Shown here one piece after another: positions 10,181 to 20,587 of a stretch of 64,000 nt of DNA. The translations under genes and the position numbers were made by a program. Source of the DNA: Brachycybe producta (Eukaryota > Arthropoda > Diplopoda > Playtdesmida > Andrognathidae); the NCBI GenBank assembly GCA_036925085.1, contig JAUPFP010000012.1, positions 1,520,964 to 1,584,963 on the forward strand, given 5' to 3'. Below the pieces are notes generated by a model, which was given only the letters and a program-made list of their open reading frames with translations, made no database searches and had not been told where the DNA came from. Each line of letters opens with the position of its first letter. The stretch's first letter is position 1.

Positions 10181-12897
10181 GTGACCACGGCAGAGAAGGA
10201 GGATAAAGGCGGGGAAGCAGCAGTTCTTCCTCCTCTCAGCTTTTTGCATCCGGGTGATGCAGAGCTGCTGGAGTCATATGCTGCTTGCTCTCCGGATTTT
10301 TTGGGACAGGTCATAGTGGACTTGGCCGACGATGGACCTTTGGGTCTGCTATTGGCTGAGAACTCTGTGGTGACACATCTGTCCCCTCGGACCCCTCTGT
10401 ATTATGGGTCCGTGTGGTGACGGTTGACACCGACTCCCACCGTGGAGTCTCCGAGGGCGACCATGAAGCTGGGAGCCATGAAGATTCTGGCAGTTGGTGA
10501 GCTGGTGGGGCAAGCCGACGAAGCTTGGTACTCCGGCGGACCAAAGCCGGCTAGAATTGGCTAGCCTGGCTGAGGAGGTTAGGGATACCTCCTTGGGAGG
10601 TACCCTGGTCTAGACACGAAGGCGTAAATGGACACCACGGAGGATGACGTGGTGACCTTTTCTCGGCAGTGGAGAGGCCAATGTATCCTCTCTTCAGATG
10701 ACTCTCGGGAGTCTGAAGGGAGAGGGTCGGCCTCTCTCCGGGTAACCGGTCATTGACCGGATCCCAGGAGGGAACTCCAGCCAGAAAGGACAGTCCAATT
10801 CAGGTCGACCCTTTGGGGAGCCGGAAGCGGGCTGTCTGGAATGGCAAGATGAATGTGCGAAGTACCAATCACAGTCAGGAGGTTTTCTCATGCCGAATGG
10901 GAAACGTTACTATGTCGGGGAGTTCCCTACCCAGCAGTACCGCAAGGACGGTTCAAAATCCAAGAAGTCTGGTGCTGCTAGGTACACTGCTAGGATGAAA
11001 GCTCTAGCACAGAGAGAGGCTCAGCTTAAGAGGAAGGAAGCTGCTATGGGAAAATTCATGCCGGCAGGGGGCCTTATTGCTGAGACCCTGGCTCATCCTG
11101 AGGGAGCCCCAGGGGCTGCCTGGCCTGTTGGCCAACCATCTGTCATGGGGTTGCCCACGGAAGTGGCTGGAACATCAGGTTGGCAGTCTTGGAATCCCAA
11201 GAGGACCGAAGAGCGGTTAAAGGCAAATCAGCCTCCTCCTTCCACTCCAAGGAAGTGCACTCCTGCTAGTGGTGGTGGTGGTCAGGGGCAGAAACATCTC
11301 CGCCCCTTCACCCCACTTGTGGTTAGTAATCCTGTGGGGGAAAAAGGCCAAGACCTCTTGTGGAGGTCCGGCCGGCTTCCCCAAAAGAAAGTGGAGCCAG
11401 GAGGACCGCTTGTGGTACCACCAGGCTCAAGCTGCACGTTGTGAGGCTCTTGTCCAGCATGACAATTAGGCCGCATGCCGTCGGGAGTTCGAGCTCCAGG
11501 CCGCTCAGTTTCCGCGCCTGCGGGAAACTGATGCCAGGAATCTGCTCGTTACTGGGGAACCTCCTGTCAGACACGGTGTCACTCCAGTTCCGAGTGCCAC
11601 CACCGCCGCTGGCCAACAGCATATCGCCCAAAGGGGCGACACAAGCTGCCAAGGCACCTCACCAGGGTGCGGCAGTTAAACCTGTTAATGGCAAGGGTCA
11701 GCCAACCCTTGCACCAGAGAAGAAATCTTCCCCGGGATGGGAAAGGGCATTTCATGGCGACACAATCACCCTCTACCATCGGATTGGTTACGTGAACTAG
11801 TTCAAAGGCTAGTACAGCTTTGGCTCGGAAAACCTGCGACTAGTAAGTCCAGTCAAACGAAGAGGGCTAACCACCCTTATAAGTCTGACCGGGCCAGTCA
11901 GTCTTTGAGCTTAGGTGCATCCGGCTCAAAGCATGGTCAACCTTCGTCACACAAGAAGAAAAAGAAAAAGGACAAGAAGTCCAAGCGTGAGAAAAAGCGA
12001 GGTCCGAAGACTTCCGCCCGAGGGTCCCAGGGGAATGTTGGTGGCGGCGGAAGAGTCAGGACGGATGAGGAGGAGTCCCGACACGGTGCGACTGTGTCGG
12101 CCGGGAACCAACTGGACCATACCTTCAGGTAATGATGGTGTGGGTGGATGGAAGGTCAATGCAAGACATTGTTCTCGGTATACCTTCATCCTCCCCGAAG
12201 GTGATCGCGGTACCGAACTTGTCAGTTTGGTCAGTGAAAACTCTCCACCGGGCCAGCTCACCGTTACCTAGCGGCGGGGGCAGCCCGGTGTGGAAAGTTA
12301 GTGTTCTCGGAAAACGTGGTCCCGTGCCTTCCGTAGGAAGGACACTTCTCTCCGGGACCTGTCAATGGGGTCTTTGCGACCCTAGGACCGGAAGAAAGAG
12401 CCAAGTATCCCAAGCCCGAGGGCGATGGTCTACGCTTTGGTGCGGAGCCTCCTTATTCAGAAGGAGAGGTTTTTCTGAATAACCGGCTTGGTCTGTGGCA
12501 AGACCAACCGGGAATGGAGGGGTACCAATACTATGGATATTATCGTCTGGGAGAGCCACTCCTAGTTCCGTGGGCGCCGTCGATGCCGTCATTTGCCATG
12601 CGATATGTGCTGGCATTTGGCAGCGGAGACTATCCGGTGTTGCTGGTCGTCAACCCGGTAAGGAGATGCTATGCAGTTTTGGACGTGGTGGGGACTGGGG
12701 CTGGAATAGTACATCTATCCCAGCTCGCGGCACCATACGTCCAGCATCTGCTTGGCTGTTACATAGACAATATGGTTGGGGAATTTGTTACTCAACCGCT
12801 ACGAGGGAGTGTGTCTGATCCCGCAGCTGCCCTCGTGGATCTTCTAACAAGTCTGGCCCTACGCCAGGGTCCGCAGCTTGACACTCGCCATCGATGA
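10181..12897 (+). pseudogene. A1 accessory ORF, main part (unknown protein), broken
   Basis: Frameshifted blocks align with A2 and A3 in this order. First is an acidic Ser/Pro-rich start, then a basic block with GKRYYVGEFPTQQYRKDGSK (about 10890-10955) followed by ARMKALAQREAQLKRKEAA. Next are a Pro/Gly-rich linker and a Lys cluster HKKKKKKDKKSKREKKRG (about 11950-12000). Last is a C-terminal globular-looking domain (about 12514-12897) with YQYYGYYRLGEPLLVPW, LLVVNPVRRCYAVLDVVG and AALVDLLTSLALR. The Lys cluster could be a nuclear localisation or nucleic-acid-binding segment. The location after integrase is where env would sit, but I see no env-like features. Function is unknown. Confidence 0.6.
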
Positions 12898-13121
12898 GTT
12901 TCGACGGCAAGACTCGGGGGGACTGATTTCGACTTCTGAATCGGGTGGCGAAACACCTGGATGTGTTCGTGGTGGATACGTCGGTGGATGTCGGAGTGGT
13001 TGGTAGTTCCGATGGATTCACCGCCGAGGAAATCAGTCTGAAACTGAGTGGGGGTCACAGGAGCAATCCTTGCTTTCTCGACTAACCTGATCCCTGGGCA
13101 GATCAGGGAAGTTGATAGGAT

Positions 13122-13870
13122 TGTGACGACCCAGTTTTGCTCCTTTTGGAGCAGAACTAAATCTCCTGTTATCGTCTGCTAGGCTGGCTTAAATAGGCTG
13201 CCCGGCAGACAACATAAAGGACACCAAGGGTCACTGCCAACCCCAGGTGGAGCAGCCTGGGGGGTGCTGCCCAATATATAATGGCTGCCGCCATTATATA
13301 TTGGGCAGTGTGTTAGACCCTTGAATGCTAGGTGCATGTGTGGTTTGTGGCCAAGATGGCTACCGCCTTCAATCATTCATCTGGATCATCTCTTTGTGTT
13401 TTGTTTTTTGCTGGTTGAACTAACCAGCAGATATTACATCTAATTGAGTGTTTTTATCTAATGTATCCTTGAATAAAATATCTTTCTTTTCACTCCTACA
13501 CACTGGTGTCTGTGTCAATTATTCTTAGCATAATAATTGGGGAAGTTACCGCGGGGAGGGTGGGAGTTTGCCGGTGGGGTTACACCGGCACTTCACCGTC
13601 CTGTTTCGGCTTGTTTCTGGCTATTCGGCCGGTGCTTCGCGTCGGCATCCACGATGAGATTCACCGGGGATTCACCGTGGATTCTCTATCATCTTCGTCG
13701 GCCATTTGACTGTCGACTTGTGGGGAGATCTCCCTACCGGCGCCACCTGTGGACGCGGACGGACAAGAGGAGGGTTGGCCCGCACTTCGACCCGTCCCAA
13801 GGGAGATCGAGCGGCGGTAAGACGGGTAAGTTTTACATGGGTATTGTGGCGACCGAGTCGGGTCGTTACA
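13122..13870 (+). repeat. A1 3' LTR (749 bp)
   Basis: It begins TGTGACGACC after the polypurine-like GAAGTTGATAGGAT (13108-13121) and ends GGGTCGTTACA, giving TG...CA ends with short inverted termini. A perfect 19-bp stem with a 4-nt loop (13267-13308) contains TATATAAT. AATAAA lies at 13472-13477. The LTR body is unrelated to the A2/A3 LTRs except at the ends. It lies in the same orientation as REXO1, 103 bp before an exon, so it could supply an alternative promoter or poly(A) site. Confidence 0.85.
13267..13308 (+). promoter_or_regulatory. TATA-containing 19-bp hairpin in the A1 LTR
   Basis: The left arm CTGCCCAATATATAATGGC (13267-13285) is exactly complementary to the right arm at 13290-13308, with a 4-nt loop. 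The TATATAAT core is placed where an LTR promoter could lie, about 205 bp upstream of AATAAA. A promoter role is inference. Confidence 0.6.
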
Positions 13871-13973
13871 ATATAAATCAGGCAACCTCTGCATAACTGC
13901 ATAATTTCCAAGTTTTCATAAACTTGTCTTTCAATTAAATGTTAATAATAAGTTTATTTTTATCTCATATTAG

Positions 13974-15046
13974 GTATATCACGTGATGTTAACAAATCTA
14001 GCAGCCAACATCAGATGCGAACAGAGATTGTAGCTGAATACAAGCCTACTCCCATAGTAGAGTTAAAGAAACGCAAAGGGAGTTTGCAGAATTCGCAGTC
14101 GGGCAAATTAGAGTATGAACCTTCGTCTTTGACATATGGAAAAAGTAGCCAATCTTCAACAGTTGTTTATGTACCAAGTTCAAAGTCTAAACAAGAGATA
14201 ACTAAGTACAGTCCGAACTCTCTTGTACAGCTTTCAAAACCGACTAGTGCTGTGAAAAAGTGTTGTGATTCTTCTGACAGTAGTAGCAGTGATTCGAAAG
14301 TGGAAGACGTTGTGAAATCAACAGACGGTGGATGTAGTAAAATTTCTTCAAGTAACATTAGTATGGGCTGCGACGTATTAAATCAAATTCTATCAGAAAG
14401 TATCAAATGTGATACTCTGATGAATGCTGCTAGTGTTAGGCGTATTAGTTGTGATAACAATTACAAATTAATGGAATGTGTGTCCAAAGAAGATACTGTG
14501 GGTGAACATGCAAAGAAGTCCATAAGCAAGAATTCTACAGGTAAGCCAAAAAACATGATTGATTCAACTAAAGATAAGTCGTCCAGGGACGTCAATTTGA
14601 AAAACAAGGGTGACTGCGTTTCTAGCTGTAATGTGAAAAAGGGTAAAGACAAGGGAAAAGTACATAAGAAGTCTAAAAAGGCTAAAGTAAACTCTCTGAT
14701 ATCTATTGGATCATCTACAAATTCAACCCGTTCAAATGTTGATCATTTGGAAAAATGTGCTTCTATTAAAGTGGAAAGTAAAAAGAGACCTTTGGGAAAA
14801 AACTCTGAGTGTTTTAAGCAAGCGAAGATCGATTTGTTATCTGCTGATTCAAGTGGGATTTCTGGTTTGGATGAAAAAGTTCCACAACCTTCATTACAGT
14901 GTTGTGAAGCTGAGATAGCTGAAAAAGGATTCACATTTAATGACAGTTTCTCAGATGTTGATGAAGCCAACACATATGAAGAATGTTTAAAGATATTTAA
15001 TGAATATGTTCCAGTGAGTGATGCTCCTAACTCTTCAGGCAAAAAG
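13974..15046 (+). CDS. REXO1: REXO1 exon, Ser/Lys-rich N-terminal region
   Basis: This 1073-nt exon is open throughout and flanked by TTTTTATCTCATATTAG and a GTAACA donor; it starts in phase 1 and ends in phase 0. It encodes a low-complexity Ser/Lys-rich region typical of the long disordered N-terminal part of REXO1. Near the start are four spaced tyrosine-proline modules: EYKPTPIVELKK, EYEPSSL, VYVPSSK and KYSPNSL. A basic stretch, KGKVHKKSKKAKV, lies further on. Assignment rests on these modules and on the phase-compatible exons that follow. The 5' exons, including the usual N-terminal zinc-finger region, were not found upstream in the window. Confidence 0.65.
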
Positions 15047-15284
15047 GTAACAAATCTACCAGTTTTTTTTTTTAAGTAACCATTTAATTTGGTTTACAGC
15101 AAACTTATAATGTATGTTAACTGCAAAAGTGTAAGTAAATAGTGTTATCAAAATTTTGCTGAAAGTACTTTGTTTTATGATTAAAACAAGGGATTCAAAG
15201 AATACTTAGGATAGTATAGATCTTTTTTAATTCATGCATGCAAACATACAACATGCTAACATACTGTATATGTGTGTACGATGC

Positions 15285-16260
<976 letters not shown>

Positions 16261-17764
16261 AAGCAGATCCTCTGCATTTCGTTTAATTCCCAGATTTAGG
16301 AAAGTTTAATAACTTCAATAATTCAGGTGTTATGCAGTTGACATTTGGCACACAATAACAGGTGGATGTAAAAAAATTGCTGCAAGTTTTAAATACATAG
16401 GTTCTATAGTTTTGTTACAGATAAAAAATTAAAAACATTTGTCAAAAAATAGCATCCTAGGGTATATTTTGAAATGACTATAAACATTTTGATTTTGTGA
16501 CATGTATCTTAACAATCAGGATAGTTACACAGAACTACTTATTTCACTAGAAGTATAATTTTATATTATCCTACATAGGTTCTATTCCTAATGTATTTGT
16601 GTTATCACATTGCAAGAAGATTTATTTAACCAAAGTGATGTCATATCTCCTGTTGCGATAGTGTAGTTATTCCTGTAAACCAGTGGTTCACAATCGGGAA
16701 TGGGGGGATTCCCCTTGGGGAAATTTTATTGTTCTAGGGGGGATTGGGACCACTATTCCGCAAAGTGTGATGTGTAGTTTTTTTAATTTAACCTGCACCT
16801 TTCATTAAAGTTTAATGTCACAGATTAAAATTGATTCTTGTACATGCTGCATTATTTTCATTAAAATTAAAATTAAAATCAAAATAAAACGTCAACACCA
16901 AGTAGGCTAGAGACAGGAGGGATCAGTTGGGGTGTGGGGACAGTACAAAATATTTCGAAAGTGGCACATGCACTGTTCATGGCAAGTACCCACCATCCCT
17001 GTCTAGCTCTTTTCTGGCTAGTTGGGTAGCACTACCTGGCCATGTGGCATGAAGCTAATATCAGAATCAGCTCATTGTGTCTCTTACAGTTACAAAAAAT
17101 ATTCTGCAAGCAGCTGGTTCCCCTGTGGCAGAGAGTTCTTAAGATCCAAGTGCTGCAAGATGCATTGTCAATATATAAAAAATACAAAAAATAATCTGCA
17201 TTGCAAATATAAAAAAAATATAAATGAAGTCATGAAAATTTAAACCCACAATAGCCTGTTTAGAAATAGCATTCCATTGTTGTAATCCTTTGGAAAAAAG
17301 ACCAATAATAAGAGCAAAAATTTCTAATTTTTCTATAGTGGGGTGACCTCTTTACACATACAATGCTTTACATATATCACTAGACTGTGGTTTGGGACAT
17401 TGACCACAATATTTTCTTGAACATAAATAAACTAATTTCTGATGTATGATGAGCTAAACTATTCCAATGAAGCCCCACCAGCATTTCAGTAACACTATCG
17501 GTAAACTTATATCTGCAGCAGAACATTTATAAGCATCATAAGGAGAAGCACGTTTTTTTTCTTGTCTCCCGATTTTTTGGCTATTTTACTAATATAAACT
17601 TGTCATCGGGGTGTATAGTAAGGTGTATTTAATAGTGTTTTGTCTCCTGAATACAATGGCATATAGTTAGCATATACAGTATGAATTTGTCGAAACAGGT
17701 ATACTTTTTGTCCGTTCTTTATAAGTATTTTTATATTCACTTTTTATGTTTTTCTAATTGAAAG
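16261..17764. other. REXO1 intron with decayed hAT-like sequence
   Basis: Up to about 16440 the minus strand may hold further transposase debris. At 16680 the sequence CAGTGGTTCACAATC resembles the terminal repeat of a common hAT group (CAGTGGTTCTCAACC type), but I could not find a matching right end. No exon is visible until 17765. Confidence 0.35.
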
Positions 17765-17845
17765 AGAGAACAGAACATGGAAGCTGACACTACTGAACAG
17801 GTGACAGCATCTGGAAAGAAACGTCTAGCTCACAATCCTAATCAT
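17765..17845 (+). CDS. REXO1: Probable small REXO1 exon
   Basis: An 81-nt phase-0 exon between a pyrimidine-rich acceptor (TTTTTCTAATTGAAAG) and a consensus donor (GTAAGT). It encodes a short acidic stretch followed by SGKKRLAHNPNH. The next exon continues in frame. A second usable acceptor AG lies 9 nt downstream (exon start 17774), which would remove three residues. The RLAHNP motif resembles RIAHLP in the exon at 27559. Confidence 0.5.
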
Positions 17846-18055
17846 GTAAGTAAATCTCATACATCTGCACAGTGTTCACTTTACAGTGAAAACTATAAAA
17901 CTGTACTGTACTTAACAAGAAAACTGATAACATGAATATCGGCTAATGTGAAATATCTATTTGGTCCTGTCACTTTTAAGTCAAAACAAATAACAGGAAA
18001 ATAACGGTTAACCCAAAGAAACATTACGGTTCCATAAAACTTATTTTTTAAATAT

Positions 18056-18767
18056 TGTGGCAACCTGGTCTGCTCAAATCAAAATTTTTGATTGAGCAGA
18101 GGAACTCCCTATGGTGGTCTGCCTGACAGCATGCAGTAGGCTGTTGGGGCAGACGCCATTTTGATGCCAGCAGACCTCTCACCATTGAAGTAAATGGGTG
18201 AATGGTCATAAGTGACCACTGTCCTCTCCAGGTGGAGTTGCCTAGAGGTCTTATATGGCCTAGTCAGCAATTAAGTCTGGGCAGTGTGTTGTGGGACTCT
18301 GACTGAGCAACATCAATGGGGAGGCCCGGCCGGCCTCCAATTGGATCTTCTTGTTTTTGGCCATTTGGCCTTTGCCCTGTATAGTGTTCTTGGCTGGTCA
18401 AAGTGGCCAGCCAAGTTATGTAAATAACCACTGCTTAATTTCAGTAAGTGCATTACATATTATTTTATTTTATCTTAATGTGTTGTGTCCGGTCATTGGG
18501 GAGTGTCGCAGGGGGGGAGGAATTCACTGCGGAATTCGCCGTCCTGCAACCAACCTATTTCGGCCAGTACTTGTGTCGGCTCGTCTCAAAGTGGTGACTT
18601 GTTTACTGTTGTGTCCATCGGGGAAGGCTCCGTGGAGGCGGCACTACCCAGGATTTAACCGTGGGAGGTGGATACGGGTGCGGTCCCTTCCCCGTAAGTA
18701 GCCTGGAAGTGGGTAAGTTATTTTTTTTCTTGCCCGGGTATTGTGACGGTCCAGTCGGGATGTTACT
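18056..18767 (+). repeat. A2 5' LTR (712 bp)
   Basis: It starts TGTGGCAACCTGGTCTGCTC, as does the incomplete 3' LTR at 23449 and, on the other strand, the LTRs of A3. It ends GGGATGTTACT where A3 has GGGACGTTACA. The first 50 bp contain an imperfect inverted repeat (TCTGCTCAAATCAAAA ... TTTTGATTGAGCAGA). Confidence 0.85.
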
Positions 18768-18769
18768 AT

Positions 18770-18787
18770 TGGTGGAGGCTCCGGGTA
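18770..18787 (+). other. A2 primer-binding site
   Basis: TGGTGGAGGCTCCGGGTA begins 2 nt after the LTR and would pair with a tRNA 3' end ...GCCTCCACCA, with similarity continuing toward a T-arm (TATCGA). A3 has the same site with one change (TGGTGGAGGCGCCGGGTA). I cannot assign the tRNA species. Confidence 0.7.
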
Positions 18788-18876
18788 TCGATCACGGTAC
18801 CTCTGCACGGTTAAAGACCGTGGATTTGACCATTTAGGTGGTCAAATCACCGCTCAGTGTTAGTAGGCTGCTGGGT

Positions 18877-19231
18877 GCGGACTTTGGTCTGTGGGACAGT
18901 GGCCGAAAACACTGGTTACCTTGTTTGACTGCTTATCTACCGTGGGGTGCGGACTTTGGTCCATTGTACTGTGGTACCAAGTGGTGCACGAGGTTTTACC
19001 GCAAGTACACCAAGGGGTGCAGACTTTGGTCTGTGGTACCACGGTAGAACGTAATAAAAGGTTTACCGAGAAGTACACCGTGGGGCACGGACATTTCTCT
19101 ATGGGACCGTGGCCGAAACTTGTAAAGAACTCTGACCGTTCTTTACAGTGGGACATGGACTTTGGTTCATGATACCGCGTTTTTGCACGGTTCCATCTGT
19201 TCGTTACGGGGTTTTACAGACTTTGGTCCAT
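18877..19231 (+). promoter_or_regulatory. A2 leader array of six phased GGAC/GTCC hairpins
   Basis: Six related motifs of the form GCGGACTTTGGTCTGT start at about 18877, 18949, 19019, 19087, 19154 and 19217, so 63-72 nt apart. Each forms a short stem closed by a 4-nt loop, and each is followed by GGGACNGTGG or GGTACCACGG-like sequence. The same array occurs in A3 and A4. Position between primer site and gag suggests RNA packaging or dimerisation, which is inference. Confidence 0.7.
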
Positions 19232-19242
19232 GAATTTAGTTT

Positions 19243-19857
19243 TTGACGGTGGAATCCCATTTTCTGGTGGTTTTGGCAGGAATTGACCGTGGAAGCACGG
19301 TGGATTTATGCTCAAACTTTGAGATTACCGATGGAAAATTGAGAACGGTTGTTTTGCAGTATTCCGACCTGGTCTACGAAGTCGAATTCATAGAAGGGTA
19401 TGGTTATAAGGTGCAAGACCTGGTTCATGTAGACAATTTGAAACCGTACGTACCCACTTGCACCGTGAATGAGGATGATGGATTTGGAGTCTCTGACATG
19501 TCCCCCAATTCAGACAGTGATATGAATGCTAAATCAGAGGCTTCGGCAGGGAGTCGAGTGACTCCGGTGCCAAAGCCACCGTCTGTTTCTTCGAAAGGGT
19601 CTATTGACTGGTGGGTCAACCCCCTCCACTTCACTACAATCTCCTTTCGTGGAGACCGAGTGTTTGAGGTGAGTGGGTTTTCCCCTAGGATTGGGCTTGA
19701 TACGCTCCAGGGAACTCTAAATGAGCCCCTGCCATGGTGTGAGAGCCGGTTGTCCGCTAGTTTGGGCAGATGGCTGGAAGAGGAGAGCCAGACTTGTCCG
19801 TCAGTTGGGACCCACCGTAGGTTGTCTGACTCAAGGTCCAAAATAATCGTAACCTGA
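19243..19857 (+). CDS. A2 leader/integrase-tail fusion ORF
   Basis: This open frame begins in leader sequence (FLVVLAGIDRGSTVDLC) and at about 19355 enters the integrase C-terminal tail: YSDLVYEVEFIEGYGYKV, then VHVDNLKPYVPT and VNEDDGFGVSDMS. It continues into the post-integrase spacer. It exists because the deletion joined leader to tail at a shared GCAG. I doubt the leader half was ever translated, but the 204-residue frame is intact in this copy. No catalytic residues are present. Confidence 0.5.
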   Translation: MTVESHFLVVLAGIDRGSTVDLCSNFEITDGKLRTVVLQYSDLVYEVEFIEGYGYKVQDLVHVDNLKPYVPTCTVNEDDGFGVSDMSPNSDSDMNAKSEASAGSRVTPVPKPPSVSSKGSIDWWVNPLHFTTISFRGDRVFEVSGFSPRIGLDTLQGTLNEPLPWCESRLSASLGRWLEEESQTCPSVGTHRRLSDSRSKIIVT

Positions 19858-19899
19858 AGTGAGAAATCTGTCCATAGATTCCTCTGTTACCATCAGGGT

Positions 19900-20096
19900 G
19901 ACGGTAAATGTCTGCCCACCACAACCAGTCGATGCGTAAGGAGATTTGCCATGTTTCTGCCCCTAAAAAGGTGGACGATGGTAAAATCACGGTGACCATG
20001 GCTGAGGCGGCTGAAGATATTTTAGCCGCTACAGCATGGTTATTAGCCGCTAAAACGGTGAATGTAGTAGCTAGGCACCATATTGTTTATACCTAA
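19900..20096 (+). pseudogene. A2 accessory region, APKKADDG module
   Basis: The short conserved segment reads CHVSAPKKVDDGKITVTMAE, then AAEDILAATAWLLAAK and ARHHIVYT before a stop. It aligns with the modules in A1, A3 and A4. It is followed by a region (about 20190-20587) homologous to the putative intron; the donor position reads GAAGTCCCTG and lacks a consensus GT. The pyrimidine tract GATTTTCGTTTTTTTTAG marks the right edge at 20587. Confidence 0.55.
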
Positions 20097-20587
20097 ACAA
20101 AGGACGCTGGCCACGCGATTTCCAAGCGGAAAGTCGAAAATTCACCGGGAAAAAGCAGCACGCACGACTGGGGAAATTCCAGTGGAAGCCCTGAAAGAAG
20201 TCCCTGTAAGGGCATCTCTTTTTCCTGCCTGTTCGCAGTTCTTTTTTACTGTTTAATGGTGTTATGCAGTCAATGACCGAATACACATGTAGTGTGGAGG
20301 TGGTGGAACTGCCATGACCGTTGTCGTGTTGGGGCAGCCACTGCAGAAAGCACTTGTCCGACAGGTTCTTCCTGTCCAAGTGCCATTGCGCTTGGGGAAA
20401 CCCAAGTTAGACGGTGTTTGGATGGAGGGAACCCGGAAGAGGTTGGTTTTCACTGTCCGAATCATGGTTTTGACCGTGATTTACCGACTTTGGACGATGG
20501 AAACGGAAATCCGCACGGTGAAAACCCGTGGAATTCGCTTTTCTACAGTTTGAGATGGTTTCTAATCGTGATTTTCGTTTTTTTTAG

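Larger units (their letters stand above)
3540..13870 (+). mobile_element. Retrotransposon A1, 5'-truncated Ty3/gypsy-like element with 3' LTR
   Basis: The order is gag, protease, RT, RNase H, integrase, accessory region, polypurine tract and LTR, the same as in copy A3 on the opposite strand. The copy starts inside gag, so 5' LTR, primer site and leader are missing. Coding regions are broken by stops and frameshifts, for example a TAG inside gag and a TGA just before the RT catalytic motif. Its LTR differs from those of A2 and A3, so it represents a distinct subfamily. The element ends 103 bp upstream of a REXO1 exon, in the same orientation. Confidence 0.85.

Noticed and set aside
10890-12897. 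Envelope glycoprotein after integrase
   Set aside because: No signal peptide followed by ectodomain, no furin-like site and no C-terminal membrane anchor in the main accessory frames; composition is disordered and basic.
13871-13973. Primer-binding site after the A1 LTR
   Set aside because: The sequence after GTTACA does not begin with TGG and leads at once to a REXO1 acceptor, as expected downstream of a 3' LTR.
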